Below are positions 1 through 5,455 of a stretch of 7,927 nt of DNA, one piece after another. The stretch lies in contig DAHVOF010000065.1 in assembly GCA_027318945.1 (NCBI GenBank), forward strand, positions 1-7,927, written 5' to 3'. Numbering within the stretch: position 1 is the first letter of the stretch; the number at the start of each line of letters is the position of its first letter. The position numbers and the translations under genes are program-made. This stretch comes from Actinomycetota bacterium (GTDB taxonomy: Bacteria; Actinomycetota; Acidimicrobiia; Acidimicrobiales; Acidimicrobiaceae). Below the pieces are notes generated by a model. That model was not told the DNA's origin and did no database searches. It saw only the letters and a list, made by a program, of their open reading frames with translations.

Positions 1-254
1 TCGATTACCCATGAAATTCCAGAGCTTCCAGGTATTGATCCTGCTTCCTCAGAAAGTATGGAGTCATTGGGAAACTGATCGCAAATGCTGTTAATCAAAA
101 ATGCTTCAGCCGCTTTATCGACGTCGGTGACCATATCGTTGATCGAGGATTTTGACGTTGCACTGTATTGGTTTTCGCCGTGTGTTTTGATGAGTGTCGC
201 TGCGTCAAGAGCAAATTTCTTTGCTGCATCGAGGAAAGTTTGATAGCTTGTCAT
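1..254 (-). CDS. Inositol monophosphatase family protein, N-terminal part (cut by window edge)
   Basis: Reading the minus strand from an ATG at 254-252 gives 84 complete codons running off the left edge. The protein begins MTSYQTFLDAAKKF and contains, in order, DMVTDVDKAAEAFL (residues 40-53), FPNDSILSEEAG (61-72) and SGISWVI followed by the start of a D codon at the edge (79-85). These are the N-terminal hallmarks of the FIG/IMPase superfamily: the K/TDVD segment, the metal-binding SEE (E69/E70), and the start of the WVIDPLDGT metal motif. Family members are Mg2+-dependent, Li+-sensitive phosphatases acting on inositol-1-phosphate, histidinol phosphate, PAP or fructose-1,6-bisphosphate. The substrate cannot be told from this third of the protein. 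An in-frame TAG lies 12 nt upstream of the ATG, so this is the first possible ATG. No Shine-Dalgarno is visible, and a -10-like hexamer sits 6 nt upstream, suggesting a leaderless message. It is divergent from the PIG-L gene. Confidence 0.9.
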   Translation of the reverse strand, partial: MTSYQTFLDAAKKFALDAATLIKTHGENQYSATSKSSINDMVTDVDKAAEAFLINSICDQFPNDSILSEEAGSIPGSSGISWVI

Positions 255-260
255 GTATCC

Positions 261-266
261 AAGCTA
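261..266 (-). promoter_or_regulatory. Putative -10 element for a leaderless IMPase transcript
   Basis: On the minus strand the hexamer TAGCTT is followed by 6 nt and then the ATG of the IMPase gene. This matches the TANNNT pattern, and the spacing would put the transcription start at or next to the A of the ATG. No ribosome binding site is present in the gap. No good -35 was found. This is inferred from spacing only. Confidence 0.35.
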
Positions 267-397
267 GGCGCATTCAGGTGCTGGGGTGCCACCGAGTTCT
301 AGCAGTTCAAGAATGTAATTTTGAAAGAACTATTCGGGGCGCATCGAGTGGGGCATTCGGATGCCCGGCTGGAAAAACGGTCCGAGTTGAAGTGTCT

Positions 398-403
398 TAT
401 AGT
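398..403 (+). promoter_or_regulatory. Putative -10 element upstream of the PIG-L gene
   Basis: TATAGT matches the consensus TATAAT at 5 of 6 positions. It lies in the divergent gap between the IMPase and PIG-L genes. It predicts a start near 410, which gives about a 47-nt leader to the preferred GTG at 457. The matching -35 region (about 375-380) is poor, so this is weak support. Confidence 0.3.
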
Positions 404-456
404 AAAGCTGAGGCTTGCGATCATTGGCTGAAAAGGTTCATCGGGAGAGCGGGTAC

Positions 457-1167
457 GTGGGTCGACTGTATTCAAAGGTTCCATCATCGGCGTTGGCATT
501 CTACGCTCACCCTGATGACGCAGATGTTTCATGCGGCGCAACCTTGGCGCTTTGGGCCGACCTTGGCGTAAAGGTGGATCTTGTAGTTTGCGCCAAAGGC
601 GAAAAGGGTACGATAAACCCTGGAAAGAATGTGACCCTGCTGGAATCAGAAAGGCTCGAGGAGGTTCGAGAGGCGAGCCGTGCCCTAGGCGTATCAGGAG
701 TCGTGCACCTGGGGATTCCAGATGGCTGCGTCGAGAACACAGCCTCCTTTAGAGCAGTAATCGTAGGGCTCCTCAGACGCTTTAAGCCTGAGACCGTTCT
801 TTGTCCGGATCCCACGGCCGTATTTTTCGGCTCGGGTTATTTTAACCACAGAGATCACCGAGAACTCGGATGGGCAGTTCTTGACTCGGTCTCGCCGGCT
901 GCGAGCCTGCCTCACTATTTTCCCTCAGAAGGTCCGCCGCATCAGGTCGTCTCAGTCTTGCTTTCTGGCTCTCTCGAGGCTGATGTTTACGTGGACGTTA
1001 GGGCCTCCATTGGCAAGAAGCTCGAGGCAGTGCTGTGCCATCGGTCGCAAATTGGTGAACGCGAGGAGTGGATGCGAGAAGTGATCTCATCCAGAGCCAG
1101 GGAGACCGGAAAGGGCGTTGGCATAGCATACGCAGAAGCATTCAGGCTTCTCGAGTTGGGTAGCTAA
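457..1167 (+). CDS. PIG-L/LmbE family N-acetyl-sugar deacetylase
   Basis: This is a 236-residue protein of the GlcNAc-PI de-N-acetylase (PIG-L/LmbE) family, zinc hydrolases that remove N-acetyl groups from GlcNAc conjugates. The family includes MshB of mycothiol synthesis and the mycothiol conjugate amidase. The metal motif AHPDD is at residues 17-21 (H18 and D21 are expected zinc ligands). It is followed by a CGATLA segment, a VVCAKGEKGT strand-turn, and the second metal motif NHRDHRE at 130-136. The length fits the family. The GTG at 457 is preferred because GGGAG lies 9 nt upstream and AHPDD then falls at a normal distance from the N-terminus. An in-frame TTG at 415 would add 14 residues but has no ribosome binding site. 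The true substrate is unknown: no other mycothiol genes are in the window, so MshB function is not claimed. It stands alone, divergent from IMPase, with 377 nt of gene-free sequence behind it. Confidence 0.88.
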   Translation: MGRLYSKVPSSALAFYAHPDDADVSCGATLALWADLGVKVDLVVCAKGEKGTINPGKNVTLLESERLEEVREASRALGVSGVVHLGIPDGCVENTASFRAVIVGLLRRFKPETVLCPDPTAVFFGSGYFNHRDHRELGWAVLDSVSPAASLPHYFPSEGPPHQVVSVLLSGSLEADVYVDVRASIGKKLEAVLCHRSQIGEREEWMREVISSRARETGKGVGIAYAEAFRLLELGS

Positions 1168-1435
1168 CTTCACTCCTCGCGTGGTGGGCGAGAAGGGATA
1201 TTGAAGCACGGTCTTGTGGGTTGAATTGTCGTACCGCGATGGTGCTGGCAAAGGGTGGAGGAGCGGCGGGCGAGATGACATGGTTGGCTTTAGCATGGGG
1301 GCTCGTTGAAAGTAGCTCTGGCGATAAATAGGAGCGGGCCTGCTTTCGAAAAGAGCGTGTGAGGTGCGCTTCAGCGTTTCCGGCGGAAGTGAGTTTTTTC
1401 GCCAGGAACTGGATTTTCGTGCAACTTCCGTTATG

Positions 1436-1462
1436 TATTATTTACGTATCATGTAGTAGGAT
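1436..1462 (+). promoter_or_regulatory. Probable promoter zone for the DUF3040 gene
   Basis: This AT-rich island in a GC-rich intergenic region contains TATTAT (1436-1441), TATCAT (1447-1452) and TAGGAT (1457-1462). Each fits a TANNNT -10, and none has a convincing -35. Transcription from here would give a leader of about 75-100 nt ending in the strong ribosome binding site of the DUF3040 gene. Which hexamer is used cannot be decided by eye. Confidence 0.35.
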
Positions 1463-1467
1463 GTAGT
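1451..1467. repeat. Short direct repeat ATGTAGT-N3-ATGTAGT
   Basis: Two perfect 7-bp copies (1451-1457 and 1461-1467) are separated by AGG, giving exact 10-bp phasing, about one helical turn. They overlap the candidate -10 elements of the DUF3040 promoter zone, a suitable place for a regulator that binds direct repeats. The repeat is seen directly; the operator role is inference. Confidence 0.4.
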
Positions 1468-1531
1468 TCGGAAAAGAAACTGAGGCACGAACGTACGAAT
1501 GGCTGGCGTAGCAAAACTCCAGCGACGCGGG

Positions 1532-1539
1532 AAAGGAGG
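1532..1539 (+). promoter_or_regulatory. Strong Shine-Dalgarno of the DUF3040 gene
   Basis: AAAGGAGG is a near-perfect anti-16S match ending 5 nt before the GTG at 1545, and it fixes that non-ATG start. It is the best ribosome binding site in the window. Confidence 0.8.
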
Positions 1540-1544
1540 CGGAG

Positions 1545-1913
1545 GTGCCACTTTCAGAAGAAGAACACCGGATTCTCCAGGAGATTGAAAAGAATTTCTA
1601 TGAAAACGATCCCGAGTTCGCGTCTCGTGTAAAGTCGGAAACCGTTTATCGGCATGCTGGAAGGAACATCAAGTGGGCTCTTCTCGGCTTTGTCGTCGGG
1701 TTGGCAGTGCTCATTATGACGTTTACCACCTCGGTGGTTCTGGGAAGCGTCGGTTTTTTGGTTATGCTTGGCTCATCCGTAATTTTTGAGCAAAATCTCC
1801 GCCGAATGGGCAAGGCAGGTTGGAACGAAATTTCAAACGGTAAAGGGCTCAGCTCGCAGTTGAACCGCATGTCGTCGAAGTTCGGCAAACACTTCGGCCA
1901 GAAAGGCTCCTGA
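1545..1913 (+). CDS. DUF3040 domain-containing membrane protein
   Basis: This 122-residue protein opens with MPLSEEEHRILQEIEKNFYE, the typical start of actinobacterial DUF3040 proteins, followed by an ENDPEFASRV segment. Two hydrophobic stretches at about residues 44-60 and 63-81 are predicted membrane helices in a hairpin. An R/K-rich C-terminal tail follows (FEQNLRRMGK onward), so both ends are likely cytoplasmic. DUF3040 has no assigned biochemical function. In actinobacteria it is often found close to the dcw cluster; here it lies about 4.5 kb upstream of mraZ. The GTG start is set by the strong AAAGGAGG. The ROK kinase begins 31 nt after its stop but seems to carry its own promoter inside that gap. 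Confidence 0.88.
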   Translation: MPLSEEEHRILQEIEKNFYENDPEFASRVKSETVYRHAGRNIKWALLGFVVGLAVLIMTFTTSVVLGSVGFLVMLGSSVIFEQNLRRMGKAGWNEISNGKGLSSQLNRMSSKFGKHFGQKGS

Positions 1914-1929
1914 AGATTTTTGATTCAGC

Positions 1930-1938
1930 TGTTATCAT
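1930..1938 (+). promoter_or_regulatory. Extended -10 promoter for a leaderless ROK kinase transcript
   Basis: TGT-TATCAT combines an extended TGN motif (1930-1932) with a -10 that matches TATAAT at 5 of 6 positions (1933-1938). Six nucleotides (TTTTGG) separate it from the ATG at 1945, so the expected transcription start is the A of the start codon. The lack of any Shine-Dalgarno agrees with this. An extended -10 also explains the absence of a proper -35. It is the best-formed promoter of this kind in the window. Confidence 0.5.
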
Positions 1939-1944
1939 TTTTGG

Positions 1945-2817
1945 ATGGAGCATTTCTTAGCGCTTGATATTGGCGGAACCAAATTCGGTAGTGGCGTCGT
2001 TTCTGAAAAGGGCGACGTCATTTCTTATTGTGTTGCTCCAACGCCGAAACTCGGGTCGGACGCGGAGCTATGGCAAGTGGCTAAAGCCCTTATGCACCAG
2101 GCAGTGCGTGAGTCGAAGCCTTACTCGATTTCTGCAGTCGGAATCGGATGTGGCGGTCCCATGGATCTCGAATCAGGTTGCGTGTCTCCGCTGAATATAC
2201 CGGGTTGGCGGGACTTTCCCCTTCGAGCACTCACGGAGCAAGAGTTTGGAGTCGATGTTCATTTGGATAATGATGGCAAGGCCCTTACGCTTGGGGAAGG
2301 ACTTTTTGGAAAGGCACGCGCGACGAGCAACTTTCTCGCGATGGTAGTTTCCACTGGTGTGGGCGGTGGAATTGTAATCGACGGCCGGTTGCTAAATGGG
2401 CGCCTTGGAAATGCGGGTCACGTCGGGCATGTGAATGTCGAGGAGAACGGGAACCTATGTCACTGTGGTGCCCGTGGCTGCCTGGAAGCTCAAGCGTCCG
2501 GGACGGCCATTTCCGAGTACTACGGTATGGATCCGCGACGCGCTACTGAAAGCGTCAAGGTCCGGTGTGGTACATATGTGGGGCGCGGGGTTGCCTCCGT
2601 AGCGTCACTGCTAGATCTCGATCTCGTCGTTGTGGGAGGATCCGTTGCGCTTGGCTTTGGACAGGTCTTTTTTGATGCTGCCCAGCGGGAACTGTCTGAG
2701 CGAGCGAGGCTGAGTTTTTCAAGCCAGGCGCAAATCGTGCCAGTTGAGCTCGGAGAGCATGGACCAATAATAGGCGCCGCCGCAGTTGCACTTTCACGGC
2801 GCAGGGGACTATTTTGA
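1945..2817 (+). CDS. ROK family sugar kinase (glucokinase-like)
   Basis: This 290-residue protein of the ROK family would phosphorylate a hexose or amino sugar with ATP in the cytoplasm. The ATP-phosphate loop LDIGGTK is at residues 7-13. The segment DNDGKA (108-113) carries the catalytic Asp (D110). A second phosphate-binding loop, STGVGGG, is at 136-142. The zinc-binding part is GHV around H162 with CHCGARGCLE (172-181: C172, C174, C179), a perfect match to the ROK CxCGxxGCxE signature. The position normally held by Glu in the sugar-binding ExGH motif is His here (H159 in HVGH), so glucose as substrate is not assured. NDGKA also departs from the common NDANA. The ATG is preceded by no ribosome binding site but by an extended -10, hence probably leaderless. 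Acyl-CoA dehydrogenase follows 43 nt later. Confidence 0.9.
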   Translation: MEHFLALDIGGTKFGSGVVSEKGDVISYCVAPTPKLGSDAELWQVAKALMHQAVRESKPYSISAVGIGCGGPMDLESGCVSPLNIPGWRDFPLRALTEQEFGVDVHLDNDGKALTLGEGLFGKARATSNFLAMVVSTGVGGGIVIDGRLLNGRLGNAGHVGHVNVEENGNLCHCGARGCLEAQASGTAISEYYGMDPRRATESVKVRCGTYVGRGVASVASLLDLDLVVVGGSVALGFGQVFFDAAQRELSERARLSFSSQAQIVPVELGEHGPIIGAAAVALSRRRGLF

Positions 2818-2860
2818 GTAATCGTTGCAGTGGCAGTAGCGGCGGATGGAAGGACTGTGC

Positions 2861-4087
2861 ATGGATGTAGCGTATCCACCAGAAGCCCAGGCGTTTAGAG
2901 TTCGGGTTCGCGAGTTTTTGGGCCGCAATCTTCCTAAGGAGTGGCAAGGAACAGGTTCTTTGGATCCGGGCTTGGTGATCGGTTTTACCGAAGGTTGGCG
3001 GAAAATACTTTACGAGAATGGTTTACTTGCTCTTTCTTGGCCCAAAGAGTATGGCGGCGCGGGTCTTTCCCCTCTCGAACAGGTGGTAATGTCAGAGGAA
3101 TTTGCCCGGGCTGGAGTTCCTTTTGGGGGACCGAACGACTCCTTCGGCATTCAGATGGTGGGAAATACGCTTATTTCGTGGGGTACCGAGGATCAGAAGA
3201 AGCGTTTCTTGCCGCGAATACTTTCGGGAGAGGATCGTTGGTGTCAAGGTTATTCTGAGCCAAATGCAGGGTCTGATCTGGCGAATGTAGGCACAAAAGC
3301 TGAGCTCGACGGGGATATTTGGGTCATCAACGGTCAGAAGATTTGGACCTCGGCAGGACATCTCGCAAATTGGATATTCGTTCTCGCCCGAACCGACCTT
3401 CGAGCTGAAAAGCATAAGGGAATCTCATTTCTGTTGGTGCCAATGGATCAGCCCGGCGTAGAAGTGAGGCCGATCAGGATGATGTCTGGCGAGTCAGAGT
3501 TCAACGAGGTGTTCTTCACTGATGCAGTTACTGCTTCCGAAAACATTGTGGGGAGGCCAGGTGATGGCTGGGCGGTCGCGATGACGCTGCTCGGTTATGA
3601 GAGGGGAGAGGCCGCGGCGACGCTCCCGATCCGATTCAGGAACGAACTCGACCGGTTGATAGTTTTCGCCAAGGAAACCGGCGCAGCAAAAGATCCACTC
3701 ATAAGGCAGCGGCTTGCCTGGTGCTATGGGAAAGTCGAGATTATGAGGCTTCTCGGGCTCAGAACATTGACAAGTTTTTTGGCGGGGAAGAGCCCCGGTC
3801 CTGAAAGCTCGATTTCGAAGTTGTACTGGTCCGAATATCACAAAGTGGTGACCGAACTTGCGGTGGATATTTTGGGCACGAAGGCTCTTTACCCTTCAGG
3901 GAGGGCTCCGTCTAGCGCGTTTCGCACCGACGATCCTGGTGCGCCCAATTCATCAATGTCTTGGGTAATGACATTCCTGCATGCCAGGGCAGGAACCATT
4001 TACGCTGGGACTTCACAGATTCAGAGAAATATTCTTGGTGAGATGGTTCTCGGGCTTCCCAAAGAGCCAAGGCCCGTGCCGAGGTAA
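2861..4087 (+). CDS. Acyl-CoA dehydrogenase family flavoprotein (FadE-like)
   Basis: This 408-residue FAD enzyme would oxidise an acyl-CoA thioester at the alpha-beta bond. The helical N-terminal domain contains LSWPKEYGGAGLSPLEQ. The flavin and substrate region has WCQGYSEPNAGSDLA (127-141) and IWTSAGHLANW (161-171). The C-terminal FAD-binding helical domain ends in RAGTIYAGTSQIQRNILGE, the family signature near the C-terminus. The medium-chain enzymes' catalytic Glu in that signature (YEGT) is Ala here (A382). E247 in the GYERGE segment corresponds to the alternative catalytic position used by isovaleryl- and long-chain-type enzymes and many actinobacterial FadEs; this assignment is inference. 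The ATG at 2861 is chosen because AAGGA lies 6 nt upstream and MDVAYPPEAQAFR is a typical start; an in-frame ATG at 2846 is possible. The substrate is unknown. Confidence 0.92.
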   Translation: MDVAYPPEAQAFRVRVREFLGRNLPKEWQGTGSLDPGLVIGFTEGWRKILYENGLLALSWPKEYGGAGLSPLEQVVMSEEFARAGVPFGGPNDSFGIQMVGNTLISWGTEDQKKRFLPRILSGEDRWCQGYSEPNAGSDLANVGTKAELDGDIWVINGQKIWTSAGHLANWIFVLARTDLRAEKHKGISFLLVPMDQPGVEVRPIRMMSGESEFNEVFFTDAVTASENIVGRPGDGWAVAMTLLGYERGEAAATLPIRFRNELDRLIVFAKETGAAKDPLIRQRLAWCYGKVEIMRLLGLRTLTSFLAGKSPGPESSISKLYWSEYHKVVTELAVDILGTKALYPSGRAPSSAFRTDDPGAPNSSMSWVMTFLHARAGTIYAGTSQIQRNILGEMVLGLPKEPRPVPR

Positions 4088-4476
4088 GTCGAACGAGCGT
4101 CGACGCGCGAAGATCATGAGGGCTGTGCTTGAGCCCGCGTTAGCATCGCGAAAGCTTGGAGCGAGCATTTGCAGTGGCGCGAGGATGCTGTTGTCCCTTC
4201 TTGTTTGAGTTTCGGAAATGATGCGGAAGTCGCTCAACGCAGATCGTGAAACCGCGAGCGTACGAGTCCAGACATATTTGGTGGCTGTGAGCTGTTGGAT
4301 ATCAGGCATCAAATTAGCGCGGCGTTTCATCCAGCAACTAAATGTGACGGGGAGTGACGCGCTGAGGTTGATTGCGCTTAATGAATACCTTGAAATTGTG
4401 GGGGAATTGATTTCCCGAAAGGGCGGAATGATCGCAACTCGCTATTTTGTAAGTCATGGAAAGTAAAGGCGTCTCG
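4088..4476. other. Gap of about 390 bp without a convincing gene
   Basis: Right after the acyl-CoA dehydrogenase stop is a small inverted repeat (GTCGA 4088-4092, TCGAC 4100-4104) without a T-run, so it is not a clear terminator. An 82-codon open frame (4218-4466) has no ribosome binding site and no recognisable motif. It is either a chance frame or a degraded gene. Nothing on the minus strand looks coding. The right end holds the candidate start signals of the next gene. Confidence 0.5.
4443..4448 (+). promoter_or_regulatory. Putative -10 element before the small hypothetical gene
   Basis: TATTTT is followed by 7 nt and then an in-frame ATG at 4456. This would allow leaderless translation of a form 7 residues longer than the preferred one. 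Alternatively it drives a short leader carrying AAAGG (4465-4469) in front of the ATG at 4477. There is no clear -35. Confidence 0.3.
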
Positions 4477-4737
4477 ATGCGGACAAATCTGCGACTGGCC
4501 TCCTGGCTGTTGCGGTCCGCTCTAACGCTGATACCTCATAGCGACCTTTGGGTCATCGGCTTTATCGAGCTCAAGCGGTTTGCACGGCCTAGATGGTGGT
4601 CAAAGGCGCCCTTCCTTCCGATCCCGGGCTCTGACTACTGGCGATTCCGCATGGAATCGATTTATGGCGATGCCGGCGCAATGCCGTCGGGCAAGGATCT
4701 CATTGAATTTCTTCGGTGGTGTCTGGAAATTCGCTGA
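4477..4737 (+). CDS. Small conserved-looking hypothetical protein, tryptophan-rich
   Basis: This 86-residue protein has no function I can name. An amphipathic, Leu/Trp-rich N-terminal half (residues 5-32, with SDLWVIGFIELKRFARP) is followed by WWSKAPFLPIPGSDYWRFRMESIYGD (read as residues 40-52 and 53-65) and a C-terminal PSGKDLIEFLRWC (70-82). The composition is clearly protein-like: six Trp in 86 residues and a Pro/aromatic core. I believe similar short proteins exist in other actinobacteria, but I cannot check this here. The hydrophobic part is short and broken by charges, so a true membrane segment is doubtful. The ATG at 4477 has AAAGG 7 nt upstream; an ATG at 4456 adds 7 residues. It lies 180 nt before the HNH gene, in the same direction. 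Confidence 0.65.
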   Translation: MRTNLRLASWLLRSALTLIPHSDLWVIGFIELKRFARPRWWSKAPFLPIPGSDYWRFRMESIYGDAGAMPSGKDLIEFLRWCLEIR

Positions 4738-4907
4738 CTATCCAGTAAACTCAGTTTCAGTATGCCAGTCGATCATCTGAATGGTGACGTGGAAAAACGA
4801 GCTAATTTCGTCGCTTGTTCTCTGCGCTCTGACGACCGCCGTACATCTGACCACTACGGGACCTACTGTTCTGACGCTCGAGGTACTCGGCACCGACTGG
4901 GACATTC

Positions 4908-4915
4908 GAGGTAGG
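4908..4915 (+). promoter_or_regulatory. Ribosome binding site deciding the HNH start
   Basis: GAGGTAGG lies directly before the GTG at 4918; its GAGGT part ends 5 nt upstream of the start. It supports the GTG as start rather than any later codon. Confidence 0.55.
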
Positions 4916-4917
4916 CA

Positions 4918-5421
4918 GTGTCTAGAGCTCTCGTGCTGAACGTAAGCTACGAAGCTCTTGGAGTTGTTTCCAGCCGCAGGGCATTAGGGCTTGTTCTTTC
5001 GGGTAAGGCTCTATCACTTCATGAGGGCGAGGAGACATTCCATTCTCAGCACTTGAAGTTCACTGTTCCCTCGGTGGTGCGCCTCAACTATTTTGTGAGA
5101 GTTCCATATCCAACTCGTGTGGCGCTCAATAAAAGGTCCGTGTTCGCCAGGGATAATTACATCTGTCAGTATTGTGGTGCGCCTGCCGAAAACATCGACC
5201 ATGTGATTCCACGTTCAAGGGGCGGACAGCATTGTTGGGAGAACGTGGTGGCGTCATGCAAGACCTGCAATTCGAAAAAGGAGGACCGGCTCCTCTCTGA
5301 AACAAGTTTTATTCTGCGAAGGCTTCCAATGGCGCCAAGGGGAAAGGCTTGGATCCATCTTCTCGGTGCAGTCAACGAGGACTGGGTGCCATACGTGGGG
5401 TCTAGCTCTATCTCCGCGTAG
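4918..5421 (+). CDS. HNH endonuclease family protein
   Basis: This 167-residue protein has two parts. The N-terminal half (SRALVLNVSYEALGVVSSRRA, read as residues 2-21, through VPSVVRLNYFVRVPY) is typical of a widespread actinobacterial and cyanobacterial group of small HNH proteins. The C-terminal half is the nuclease module. It has CQYC (83-86) and CKTC (114-117) as a structural zinc site, the ID-H-VIPRSRGG core with H95 as the expected general base, and WENVV with N109, then N118 where the last H of HNH would be (HNN type). All catalytic and zinc residues are present, so it should be active on DNA, but the biological role of this group is not established. No methyltransferase, restriction partner or phage gene is nearby, which argues against a restriction system. 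The lipoate-ligase-like gene begins 34 nt downstream. Confidence 0.92.
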   Translation: MSRALVLNVSYEALGVVSSRRALGLVLSGKALSLHEGEETFHSQHLKFTVPSVVRLNYFVRVPYPTRVALNKRSVFARDNYICQYCGAPAENIDHVIPRSRGGQHCWENVVASCKTCNSKKEDRLLSETSFILRRLPMAPRGKAWIHLLGAVNEDWVPYVGSSSISA

Positions 5422-5443
5422 GGCGCAAGGTTGGTCTCGCCGT

Positions 5444-5449
5444 TAGTCT
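5444..5449 (+). promoter_or_regulatory. Putative -10 element for a leaderless lipoate-ligase-like transcript
   Basis: TAGTCT is followed by exactly 6 nt and then the GTG at 5456. This is the same geometry as at the IMPase and ROK genes. No ribosome binding site is apparent at this start. It lies in the 34-nt gap after the HNH stop codon. No -35 was recognised. Confidence 0.33.
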
Positions 5450-5455
5450 GGTCGG

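Larger units (their letters stand above)
1168..1544. other. Intergenic region without a recognisable gene; promoter zone at its right end
   Basis: No open frame here has family-like composition, and no tRNA-like cloverleaf was seen on either strand. The left part (1168-1380) is GC-rich and featureless. A short TTCC-GGC-GGAA hairpin near 1379-1388 precedes a run of six T (1394-1399), but the stem is too weak to call a terminator. From about 1425 to 1475 the base composition turns AT-rich, with several -10-like hexamers and a short direct repeat. This is the likely promoter of the DUF3040 gene. Confidence 0.6.

Noticed and set aside
507..815. Long minus-strand open frames opposite PIG-L, ROK, acyl-CoA dehydrogenase, mraZ and rsmH
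   Set aside because: They mirror real genes in codon-biased sequence, have low-complexity Ser/Pro/Arg composition, and lack start signals and motifs.
1379..1399. Short hairpin followed by six T, resembling an intrinsic terminator
   Set aside because: The stem has only about 4 bp, some bases separate it from the T-run, and it lies more than 200 nt after the PIG-L stop.
4088..4104. Inverted repeat directly after the acyl-CoA dehydrogenase stop as a terminator
   Set aside because: The stem is only 5 bp with a 7-nt loop and no T-run follows.
4218..4466. An 82-codon plus-strand frame in the gap after acyl-CoA dehydrogenase
   Set aside because: No start signal and no family resemblance; kept only as a possible remnant in the gap entry.
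4781..4939. A 52-codon open frame starting ATG at 4781, with a hydrophobic stretch near its start, ending inside the HNH gene
   Set aside because: It has no ribosome binding site, no -10 at leaderless spacing and no recognisable motif, and it runs out of frame into a clear gene. Most likely chance.
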